Below are positions 7,101 through 12,088 of a stretch of DNA of 12,088 nt, in pieces. Below the pieces are notes generated by a model. That model saw nothing but the letters and a program-made list of their open reading frames with translations. It searched no databases and was not told where the DNA came from. The position numbers and the translations under genes were made by a program. The DNA lies in contig JAEZJZ010000092.1 in NCBI GenBank assembly GCA_023436245.1, forward strand, positions 1 through 12,088, given 5' to 3'. Numbering within the stretch: the first letter of the stretch is position 1; each line of letters opens with the position of its first letter. Origin of the DNA: Bacillota bacterium. Lineage in GTDB: Bacteria > Bacillota > UBA994 > UBA5500.

Positions 7101-7508
7101 GTGAACGGCTTTCAGCGGATGACTGAGCAGCGGCGCTTGATTCTAGAGGTGCTCCAGAGCACAGACTGTCATCCGACAGCCGATTGGGTGTACGAGCACG
7201 TGCGGGCAAAGTTGCCCACGATCAGCCTGGGCACTATTTATCGCAATTTGCGTGCGCTGGCTGCCATGGGTATGGCACTGGAGCTGAACTTTGGCAGCGG
7301 CCAGGACCGCTTCGATGGAAACCCTGAACCACACTACCACTTCCGTTGTCAGGATTGTGGACGTGTTTTCGACCTACTAATGCCCGAGAATAGCGATCTT
7401 GAGACGGAGGCAGCCAGAGTATTCTCGGGGCAAATCTGGGGACATCGCCTGGAGTTTTACGGGCGTTGTGCTGATTGTCAGCACGCAGTGTCTGACCACA
7501 ACCAGTGA
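7101..7508 (+). CDS. perR: Peroxide-responsive repressor PerR (Fur family)
   Basis: A 135-aa Fur-family metalloregulator. All nine metal ligands of Bacillus subtilis PerR are present at a constant offset of 13. The regulatory site is His24, Asp72, His78, His80 and Asp91 (PerR His37, Asp85, His91, His93, Asp104). The structural zinc site is Cys83, Cys86, Cys123 and Cys126 (PerR 96, 99, 136, 139). Asp91, rather than Glu, is the residue linked to PerR-type peroxide sensing by iron-catalysed histidine oxidation. The winged-helix DNA-binding part is residues 1-70, with the recognition region around ISLGTIYRNL (41-50). I chose GTG at 7101, 7 nt after GGGGGG; the in-frame TTG at 7086 lies before that site. 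It has its own promoter and a Fur/PerR-type box in the leader, and is followed 17 nt later by a mini-rubredoxin gene, probably in one operon. Confidence 0.9.
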   Translation: MNGFQRMTEQRRLILEVLQSTDCHPTADWVYEHVRAKLPTISLGTIYRNLRALAAMGMALELNFGSGQDRFDGNPEPHYHFRCQDCGRVFDLLMPENSDLETEAARVFSGQIWGHRLEFYGRCADCQHAVSDHNQ

Positions 7509-7525
7509 GGGGGGAGGGATAGATA

Positions 7526-7636
7526 ATGGCAGTATTCAAGTGCAAGGTCTGCGGTCAGGAGAAAGAAGGCCGTTGCAAGCCGAAGAAGTGCCCTGAGTGC
7601 CAGAGCGAGGGTAGCTTTGAAAAGAAAGAGCAATAA
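7526..7636 (+). CDS. RCKP-type rubredoxin-like small protein
   Basis: A 36-aa protein with two CxxC pairs, Cys6/Cys9 and Cys22/Cys25, enough for one iron or zinc site of rubredoxin type. The motif GRCKPKKCPEC (residues 15-25) marks the RCKP-type rubredoxin-like family of anaerobes. Such domains carry single electrons, often towards peroxide- or superoxide-reducing enzymes. The ATG lies 7 nt after GGGAGGG and 17 nt after the perR stop, so the two genes are very likely co-transcribed and peroxide-regulated. The tail is lysine- and glutamate-rich. A terminator-like hairpin follows at 7649-7690. The small size is normal for the family. The redox role is inferred from family and context; a purely structural zinc protein is the alternative. 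Confidence 0.88.
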   Translation: MAVFKCKVCGQEKEGRCKPKKCPECQSEGSFEKKEQ

Positions 7637-7642
7637 GCGAAA

Positions 7643-7670
7643 ATAGATCACACCTTCCATCGCCATAATA
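7643..7670 (+). promoter_or_regulatory. Sigma-G-like forespore promoter of the SASP gene
   Basis: The -10 CATAATA (7664-7670) fits the sigma-G pattern CATnnTA, and ATA (7643-7645) lies exactly 18 bp upstream as the -35 core. Transcription would begin near 7677, right at GGGAGG of the spore-protein gene. The -10 lies inside the loop of the hairpin at 7649-7686. Confidence 0.55.
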
Positions 7671-7690
7671 GCCAATGGGAGGTGTGTTTT
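7649..7690 (+). terminator. Terminator-like hairpin after the perR operon
   Basis: CACACCTTCCAT (7649-7660) pairs with ATGGGAGGTGTG (7675-7686), 12 bp with one T-G wobble, and is followed by TTTT. The 14-nt loop is long. The 3' arm contains the ribosome binding site of the following spore gene, so read-through transcripts would hide that site. Confidence 0.7.
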
Positions 7691-7691
7691 C

Positions 7692-7955
7692 ATGTCAGCG
7701 AAGCCATCAGCGAAAGGCGGAGGCAAGCACTCGCAAAGGAAACCGAAAAAGCCGCCAACGCCTCGTGACTTGATGAAGCTGGAGGTAGCCGATGAGCTTG
7801 GTCTATTGCAGAAGGTTAAGTCTATTGGCTGGGTGGGACTGACGGCGCAGGAAGCAGGTGCCATCGGCGGTGTGATGTCTCATCGCTTACGCCAAGGAAA
7901 ATCGGGGGTAAGCAGGATTGGGTCAAGTGCTGGCGAATCATCAACCCGGAGGTGA
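7692..7955 (+). CDS. Alpha/beta-type small acid-soluble spore protein (SASP)
   Basis: An 87-aa basic protein. Residues 26-66 carry the alpha/beta SASP pattern: LMKLEVADELGLL (27-39), where the germination protease GPR normally cuts, then VGLTAQEAG, then the second conserved block GAIGGVMSHRL (56-66). SASPs coat forespore DNA and protect it from UV and heat, and are degraded to amino acids at germination. The lysine-rich, proline-rich N-terminus (about 1-25) and a serine- and arginine-rich tail (about 68-87) extend the usual 60-70 residues. The ATG lies 9 nt after GGGAGG. A sigma-G-like promoter sits just upstream. The stop TGA overlaps the ribosome binding site of the next gene, so translation is probably coupled. 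Divergent clostridial SASP is the best reading. Confidence 0.8.
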   Translation: MSAKPSAKGGGKHSQRKPKKPPTPRDLMKLEVADELGLLQKVKSIGWVGLTAQEAGAIGGVMSHRLRQGKSGVSRIGSSAGESSTRR

Positions 7956-7960
7956 TAATC

Positions 7961-8149
7961 ATGCCGATCGTACAGGTGGAGCTGCTGGAGGGCAGGACAG
8001 TTGACCAGAAGCGGGCTCTGGCAGACAAGGTTACCCGGGCAATCATGGAAGCAGTAGGTTGTCCAGCTGACGCTGTCTCGATCATTATCCGGGATATGCC
8101 CAGGGAGAACTATGCCAAGGGTGGAACACTGGCAGTCGACCGCAAATAG
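7961..8149 (+). CDS. 4-oxalocrotonate tautomerase family protein
   Basis: A 62-aa protein of the 4-oxalocrotonate tautomerase family. After removal of Met, Pro1 is the catalytic base. Arg11 in the motif LLEGR is conserved, and the GG of KGG (52-54) matches the family. The second active-site arginine of Pseudomonas 4-OT (Arg39) is Ser39 here and Phe50 is Tyr50, so the classical 4-oxalocrotonate substrate is unlikely. Members of this kind, such as Bacillus YwhB, also lack Arg39. The true substrate is unknown. Oligomers of short beta-alpha-beta subunits are expected. The ATG lies 8 nt after GGAGG (7948-7952), which is itself inside the end of the SASP gene; the earlier in-frame GTG at 7952 is part of that site. 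A strong terminator follows, so SASP and tautomerase form one short transcription unit. Confidence 0.9.
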   Translation: MPIVQVELLEGRTVDQKRALADKVTRAIMEAVGCPADAVSIIIRDMPRENYAKGGTLAVDRK

Positions 8150-8164
8150 CTGGCGCCAGACCAC

Positions 8165-8194
8165 AAGGCCCAGAGTTGGCTCTGGGCCTTTTCG
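8165..8194 (+). terminator. Rho-independent terminator after the tautomerase gene
   Basis: A perfect 11-bp stem (AAGGCCCAGAG at 8165-8175, CTCTGGGCCTT at 8180-8190) with a 4-nt loop is followed by TTCGTT; with the last stem bases this gives four T in a row. It ends the SASP-tautomerase unit. Confidence 0.88.
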
Positions 8195-8195
8195 T

Positions 8196-8453
8196 TGATG
8201 CGCCACTCTCATGGTTGCATGATGCGGCGAGAGCTTCTTGGAAGGCCCCATTTCATTTGCTGTGGCACCACCGCAGGCTTGACATTTAATGTGTATGAAC
8301 AAGTATGTGAAAAACTAATCGAATGGAGTATACTAGTGTTACAGTTCAAGGCAGCTGAAACAGGACCAACATTGTTAGTTTGCACGCTTTGCATAACAAT
8401 AGCAGGACCATTTCAGTGGTTTTGTTCAGTTCATTAGAATTCAGGAGGCGACC
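8196..8453 (+). promoter_or_regulatory. Non-coding upstream region of the FMN-binding gene
   Basis: I see no gene in this stretch. It contains a TTGACA at 8279-8284 without a good -10 at normal spacing, and a TATACT (8329-8334) without a good -35. The second is the better -10 candidate. A nested inverted repeat at 8355-8416 follows, and the ribosome binding site GGAGG is at 8444-8448. The promoter is therefore only tentatively placed. Confidence 0.4.
8355..8416 (+). repeat. Nested inverted repeat in the FMN-gene leader
   Basis: CTGAAA (8355-8360) pairs with TTTCAG (8411-8416), and ATTGTTA (8371-8377) with TAACAAT (8394-8400), with a further TGC/GCA inside. Between the two stems each side carries the same direct repeat CAGGACCA (8361-8368 and 8403-8410). 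The element may be an operator pair or a structured leader. Confidence 0.5.
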
Positions 8454-9560
8454 ATGGAGCGAGACATCGTAAAGACTGGTCTTATCTTGGCTCTTGTCTG
8501 CGCTATTGCAGCCGGCTCTTTGGCTTTGACGCAGAATATCACCAGCGGCATCATAGCTGAGCGGCAGGAGAAGGAACTGCAGACCATGTTGACGGAGTTG
8601 TTGCCGAACGCTGATAGTTTCGATCTGGTGACCGAAGAGGATGCGCAGTATTTCCTCGGCAAGAGTTCTGGTCAGGTAGTTGGCGCTGTGGTCATTGGCG
8701 AAGCCAATGGATACGGCGGCTTACTGCAACTCTTGGTGGGGGTCAATCCGCAGGGTGCGATTCAGGCAGTGAAAGTGCGCAGTCAAAGTGAGACCATCGG
8801 CATCGGTTCCAGAGCAATGGAACCGGACTTCCTGGCTCAGTTCAAGAATCTGACGCCAGAAAAGAAGCCTGTTCCTGGTACGAACGTGGATATGTTACAG
8901 GGTGCAACCATCTCTTCCCGCGCCGTCACCGCAGCTGTCGGTAAAGCGCTGGATATCTTCGGCCAGTATGTGCTCGGCCTATCGGCTGAAGACGACAAGA
9001 TCGATTTTTCCAAGGTCCCGGATGGCGTGTATGAGGGATCCGCTGAGGGCTTTGAGGGCAATATCAAGGTGAAGGTGACAATGTCTCAGGGCAAGATCAC
9101 CAAGGTTGAAGTCACGGAGCAGCATGACACGCCGGAAGTGGCTGGAGCCGCAATCCAGGGCATTCCGGGGCGCATCGTGGAGCAGCAGGACTGGAAGGTT
9201 GATGTGGTCACGGGTGCAACTTACACCAGCCAGGGAATCATGAACGCGGTCAAGAACGCCATGCCGGATACCAGCCTGAACATCAGCCGCGTCGCTGATG
9301 GCGAATACGACGGGCAGGCCGAAGGGTTCTCCGGGACAACCAAGGTGAAGGTAAAGGTTGCCGGCGGCAAGATCACGGGCATAGAGGTCACTGCGCATGC
9401 TGATACCAAGGAGGTGGCAGAGCCAGCGTTCAGCAGCCTAATTGAGGCGGTCAAGACCCAGCAGTCGCTGAAGGTGGATGCTGTCAGTGGTGCGACGTAC
9501 AGCAGTGAGGGATTCCTGGCTGCTATTGTCAACGCTTTGGAGAAGGCTCCACAGAAATAG
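8454..9560 (+). CDS. Membrane-anchored protein with three FMN-binding domains (RnfG-like plus tandem FMN_bind)
   Basis: A 368-aa protein. Residues 5-26 form one membrane segment like that of RnfG, placing the rest outside the membrane. Residues about 60-170 resemble RnfG/NqrC. Two further FMN_bind-type domains (about 188-270 and 279-364) are clearly duplicates of each other: both start PDGxY or ADGxY and share EGFxG, IKVKV or TKVKV, and GKIT. Each domain ends in an ApbE flavinylation motif: DMLQGAT with Thr152, DVVTGAT with Thr256, DAVSGAT with Thr348. The protein may therefore carry three covalent FMNs and act as an extracytoplasmic electron carrier. The first motif has Gln where Ser or Thr is usual. 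No Rnf, ApbE or reductase gene is in the window. ATG lies 5 nt after GGAGG; a terminator-like hairpin follows, so it is monocistronic. Partners are unknown. Confidence 0.9.
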   Translation: MERDIVKTGLILALVCAIAAGSLALTQNITSGIIAERQEKELQTMLTELLPNADSFDLVTEEDAQYFLGKSSGQVVGAVVIGEANGYGGLLQLLVGVNPQGAIQAVKVRSQSETIGIGSRAMEPDFLAQFKNLTPEKKPVPGTNVDMLQGATISSRAVTAAVGKALDIFGQYVLGLSAEDDKIDFSKVPDGVYEGSAEGFEGNIKVKVTMSQGKITKVEVTEQHDTPEVAGAAIQGIPGRIVEQQDWKVDVVTGATYTSQGIMNAVKNAMPDTSLNISRVADGEYDGQAEGFSGTTKVKVKVAGGKITGIEVTAHADTKEVAEPAFSSLIEAVKTQQSLKVDAVSGATYSSEGFLAAIVNALEKAPQK

Positions 9561-9573
9561 ATTCGTTCTGGTG

Positions 9574-9602
9574 AACAGGCGGGCCGTCAAGGCCCGCCTG
9601 TT
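9574..9602 (+). terminator. Terminator-like hairpin after the FMN-binding gene
   Basis: A perfect 12-bp GC-rich stem (AACAGGCGGGCC at 9574-9585, GGCCCGCCTGTT at 9591-9602) with a 5-nt loop starts 13 nt after the stop codon. The T tail is poor (GTGGCTTA follows), so termination may be partial. Confidence 0.7.
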
Positions 9603-9664
9603 GTGGCTTACGGTCTTTGAGCGCGGTCACCTGGCTGTTGCCAAGAGGAAAGGAGGCAAATTGC

Positions 9665-10471
9665 GTGGTCTTTCTCCGATCACTGGAGCTCAAGCGCAGT
9701 GACTGCAGCGATTTCCCGTTCTGCCTGCCGCTCTTTCGTCAGCTCTCTGGACTGAGCTTCAATTCCGCCGTGACTTTTCTGGTTGGTGAGAACGGTTCTG
9801 GGAAGTCGACTCTTCTGGAGAGTCTGGCTGTTGCGACTGAGCGAGTGGCAGTGGGCGCCGATGAGCTGGGCGATGATCAGAGTCTGGCTGCGGCCAGGCT
9901 CTTGGCCAACCACCTGAAGCTGGCCTGGAACAGACGCACCAGTCGTGGCTTTTTTCTGCGAGCAGAAGACTTCTTTGGCTATTCACGCCGGCTGAACCGC
10001 ATGCAGCAGGACATTCGCGCGGAAGCAAGGGAACTGAGACAGGAATATGCCAAGCAGGGCAGAAGCGCCTATGCCACCAGCCTGGCGCTGGGCGCCCTTG
10101 GCGGTGCAGCCGGCCAGTTGCAGCGGCAGTATGAGGCCCTGGAGCAGCGCTCACACGGAGAGAGCTTCTTGGATTTCTTCAATCAGCGCGTCAGCCCTGA
10201 GGGATTGTACATTTTGGATGAACCTGAGACTCCGCTCTCCCCGCAGAATCAGTTGACGCTGCTGATGCTGCTTGATCAGGCTGTTCGGGAGGGCAGTCAG
10301 TTCGTGATTGCGACCCATTCTCCGATTCTGATGGCCCTTCCTGGGGCCGATATCTACAGTCTGGATCAACTGCCGCCACAAGTTGTGGACTATCGTTCGC
10401 TACCGCATGTCAGTTTGACCAGAGACTTCCTGAACAACCCGGAAGCCTATCTCCGTCATCTGTTGGAATAG
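9665..10471 (+). CDS. ABC-type AAA family ATPase, COG3910-like
   Basis: A 268-aa soluble ATPase with all ABC-ATPase motifs: Walker A GENGSGKST (41-49), signature SHGES (163-167), Walker B LYILDEPE (181-188) and the H-loop histidine of ATHSP (218). The order and flanking blocks (RSLELKRSD, GFFLRAEDFF at 95-104, LTRDFLNNPE at 251-260) match COG3910, a single-domain predicted ATPase with no transporter partner and no known function. Compared with family members as I remember them, the region between the ATPase core and the signature (about 108-160) is longer and helical. I chose GTG at 9665, 8 nt after GGAGG (9652-9656); the frame open to 9617 reads through that site. The gene stands alone between a terminator-like hairpin and the wall-protein gene. 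It is not a defence gene on this evidence, though it resembles such ATPases. Confidence 0.88.
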   Translation: MVFLRSLELKRSDCSDFPFCLPLFRQLSGLSFNSAVTFLVGENGSGKSTLLESLAVATERVAVGADELGDDQSLAAARLLANHLKLAWNRRTSRGFFLRAEDFFGYSRRLNRMQQDIRAEARELRQEYAKQGRSAYATSLALGALGGAAGQLQRQYEALEQRSHGESFLDFFNQRVSPEGLYILDEPETPLSPQNQLTLLMLLDQAVREGSQFVIATHSPILMALPGADIYSLDQLPPQVVDYRSLPHVSLTRDFLNNPEAYLRHLLE

Positions 10472-10487
10472 CGCAGCGAGGCACCTG

Positions 10488-10516
10488 TTGTGCCAGCATT
10501 ATCTATGGAATATTTT
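10488..10516 (+). promoter_or_regulatory. Candidate promoter of the NlpC/P60 gene
   Basis: TTGTGC (10488-10493) is followed after 17 bp by TATTTT (10511-10516). Each hexamer is only a moderate match. Transcription would start near 10523, giving a leader of about 64 nt. A weak 5-bp hairpin (10480-10494) overlaps the -35. Confidence 0.4.
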
Positions 10517-10586
10517 ACACTTAAGACACACACAGGGATTTTTCAGCAAATGGCGAATTCATCTCCTTAGAAGGAGGTGCATTCAG

Positions 10587-11936
10587 ATTCACCGTTTTCT
10601 GAGACGCGTGCTGTTGTTTGGTGTAGCTCTACTGCTGCTCGTCGGGACACTGCCGCCCGCAGTTCCGGTGGCAGAAGCAGCAAATGATCAGGGCCCGCTG
10701 TTGGCGGCATGGAAGGCAAGCGAGTTGGTTGGTGTTTCCTATCTCTACGGTGGAGAGAATCCAGAACAAGGCATGGACAATTCCGGCTTGGTCTACTACA
10801 CTTACCAAGCTTTGGGGGTGGACATGCCGCGCACGTTGGCCGCACAGGCTGGTTTTGGCAGCGTCGTCAAGAGGAGCGCACTGACTGCCGGGGACTTGGT
10901 GTTCTTCAATAGTCCTAGTTCCAGTCGCGTCAGTCATGTTGGAATTTACCTTGGCGATGATGTCTTTGTTGCTTCATCCAGTACAACGAATGGAGTGACA
11001 CGTCGCGACTTCAGCTCTAGTTACTATCAGGAGCACTTTGCCGGCGCCCGCCGCATATCATCTGCAAAGTTTCTTCCGCTCTATCAGGTGCTGAGGCAAC
11101 AGGCGGTGGACAGCATCGGCATTCCGTATGCCAATGGGGGCTCTTCGTCAAGTGGTCTGGATAATGTCGGTCTGGTGAAGTTCCTCTACGGGCAGGTCTT
11201 CTTGACAGTACCCGATACCCTGGCTGAGTTGGCGGAGTCAGGTATCGCTATCTCCCGTGGCAATCTCCGCGCTGGCGACATGGTCTTCTTCCGTGGCGCG
11301 ACCCTATCCAAAGCCTATCGGGTGGGCATGTACATAGGTGAAGACCAGTTTGTGATCACCGACGCCGGTTTTGGGCAGGTTGTGCAGCGTGACCTGGATG
11401 ATTCGTTCTATGCTAGCAGGTATATCGGTGCTCGTCGTCCCTACGCCAACTTTGTGCAACCCGCCGGGTTCTCCACTCCCGATGCGCCAGCAGAACCCCC
11501 GGTTCCCGCTGAGCCACAGCCTGCACCGGAGCCCGAGCCGGAGCCTGAGCCGGCGCCCGAGCCCTCGGTCGCCGATCAGATAATTGCTGAGGCATTGCCG
11601 CACCTGGGGAAGCCCTACGTCTTGGGCGCGAATGGTCCTACTGCCTTCGACTGTTCCGGCTTCACCAAGTACGTCTATGCAAGATTCGGCTATAGACTGC
11701 CGCGCGCATCCTACAGTCAGGCGACTGTCGGTATAACTGTGGCATTCGATCAACTGCAGCCGGGCGATCTGATCTTCTTCAAGAACACCTGGCGTAACGA
11801 TGGACGAGTTGACCATGTGGCCATCTACATGGGGGACGGAAAGATCGTGCATGCCATCACCTCTGGAGTGCAGGTGAGTAGTCTCCGGGGATACTGGGTT
11901 GACCACTACAGTGGCGCTCGCCGTGTTCTACCCTAA
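10587..11936 (+). CDS. Secreted protein with three NlpC/P60 domains, only the last catalytically complete
   Basis: A 449-aa exported protein. A signal peptide (HRFLRR, then a hydrophobic core, then PVAEA-AND, cut near residue 32) is followed by three NlpC/P60 (C40) domains of the cell-wall endopeptidase family, which cuts peptidoglycan stem peptides. Domain 3 (about 329-447) has the full site: Cys356 in FDCSG, His410 in VDHVAIYMGD and His422. Domain 1 (about 38-157) has Asn65 in place of Cys (MDNSG) and keeps only His117. Domain 2 (about 165-285) has Asn193 in place of Cys (LDNVG), Arg245 in place of His, and no third His. A proline/glutamate-rich linker (about 298-327) joins domains 2 and 3. 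No ATG, GTG or TTG fits the strong AAGGAGGTG (10571-10579); ATT at 10587, 9 nt after GGAGG, gives an ideal signal peptide. The frame is open back to 10488 but without a ribosome binding site. Family is sure, the start is not. Confidence 0.85.
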   Translation: MHRFLRRVLLFGVALLLLVGTLPPAVPVAEAANDQGPLLAAWKASELVGVSYLYGGENPEQGMDNSGLVYYTYQALGVDMPRTLAAQAGFGSVVKRSALTAGDLVFFNSPSSSRVSHVGIYLGDDVFVASSSTTNGVTRRDFSSSYYQEHFAGARRISSAKFLPLYQVLRQQAVDSIGIPYANGGSSSSGLDNVGLVKFLYGQVFLTVPDTLAELAESGIAISRGNLRAGDMVFFRGATLSKAYRVGMYIGEDQFVITDAGFGQVVQRDLDDSFYASRYIGARRPYANFVQPAGFSTPDAPAEPPVPAEPQPAPEPEPEPEPAPEPSVADQIIAEALPHLGKPYVLGANGPTAFDCSGFTKYVYARFGYRLPRASYSQATVGITVAFDQLQPGDLIFFKNTWRNDGRVDHVAIYMGDGKIVHAITSGVQVSSLRGYWVDHYSGARRVLP

Positions 11937-11960
11937 CGAGTATTAGGTCGCGTAGATTTA

Positions 11961-12088
11961 CAGGGGCTGTCGCAAAAGTTTGCTGGCAAGCGGGCGCCAA
12001 AGGTGCAAGCCGATTCTTGACAAGCAAGAATCGCTTCATTGGAGCTCGCAACACTTTGTGTTGCTGGCATGGCGCCCCTACGAGGCCC
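11961..12088. mobile_element. Structured repeat with insertion-sequence-like or MITE-like end, cut by the window edge
   Basis: The stretch begins CAGGGGCTGTCGCAAAAG, which resembles the terminal inverted repeats of several insertion-sequence families and MITEs. It then folds into an outer stem GGGCGCC (11992-11998) with GGCGCCC (12071-12077) around two inner hairpins: CGATTCTTG (12011-12019) with CAAGAATCG (12025-12033), and GCAACAC (12048-12054) with GTGTTGC (12058-12064). TTGCTGGCA occurs at 11980-11988 and again at 12061-12069. No transposase is visible, and the other end would lie beyond the window. It may also end transcription of the wall-protein gene. Confidence 0.45.

Noticed and set aside
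8195..8437. Short frames of 60-80 codons on both strands in the 8196-8453 gap
   Set aside because: No ribosome binding sites and no recognisable domain. They overlap the promoter candidates and the palindromes.
8196..8453. FMN riboswitch upstream of the FMN-binding gene
   Set aside because: The conserved RFN-element blocks are not present. The region has only nested palindromes, and the gene product binds FMN as cofactor, not as biosynthetic enzyme or transporter.
9665..10471. COG3910 ATPase as part of an anti-phage defence system
   Set aside because: No nuclease, toxin or other effector gene accompanies it, and the neighbours are ordinary chromosomal genes. The ABC motifs alone do not support a defence role.
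10505..10570. 21-codon leader ORF ending directly before the NlpC/P60 ribosome binding site
   Set aside because: It has no ribosome binding site and its ATG lies upstream of the candidate -10, so it would probably not be in the transcript.
10587..11936. Multiple domains of the NlpC/P60 gene as an assembly artefact or simple tandem duplication
   Set aside because: The three domains are clearly diverged at the amino-acid level with different active-site changes, and the frame is continuous from signal peptide to stop.

Overview
The window looks like chromosomal DNA of an anaerobic, endospore-forming Firmicute of the Clostridia or a related class, with GC a little above 50%. Evidence: an alpha/beta-type small acid-soluble spore protein gene with a sigma-G-like promoter, a PerR regulator beside an RCKP-type mini-rubredoxin, a lone RnfG-like flavoprotein, strong GGAGG ribosome binding sites, and frequent TTG/GTG starts. 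I cannot name the genus.

Layout: two gene sets diverge from about 5709-5859. Leftward (minus strand), in transcription order, are two tandem paralogous Na+/phosphate symporters with C-terminal PhoU domains (5708-4101 and 3853-2219), a type II-like L-asparaginase without a signal peptide (2051-1044) and a membrane-anchored DUF4097 beta-repeat protein (922-35). Both transporter genes have 11-bp-periodic CTTAA direct repeats, read as Pho boxes, ending 28-29 bp upstream of a -10 element. The asparaginase and the second transporter each end in a clear intrinsic terminator.

Rightward (plus strand) are a DUF1461/TIGR01906 membrane protein, a small TPR protein, perR with a Fur/PerR-type box in its leader, a 36-aa RCKP mini-rubredoxin, a spore DNA-binding protein, a 4-oxalocrotonate-tautomerase-like protein, a three-domain FMN-binding protein with three covalent-flavinylation motifs, a COG3910 ABC-type ATPase, and a secreted protein with three NlpC/P60 domains of which only the last keeps its catalytic residues. 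The last 130 bp hold a structured repeat whose edge resembles an insertion-sequence or MITE end.

Themes: phosphate uptake under probable Pho control, peroxide response (PerR with its rubredoxin partner), sporulation (SASP and possibly the tautomerase), extracytoplasmic flavin electron transfer and cell-wall binding or hydrolysis. I see no CRISPR array, rRNA, tRNA, prophage or complete transposase. The most interesting points are the triple-flavin protein, the double pseudoenzyme wall protein with a probable ATT start, the sigma-G promoter inside the loop of a terminator, and a two-hairpin repeat present near both ends of the window.
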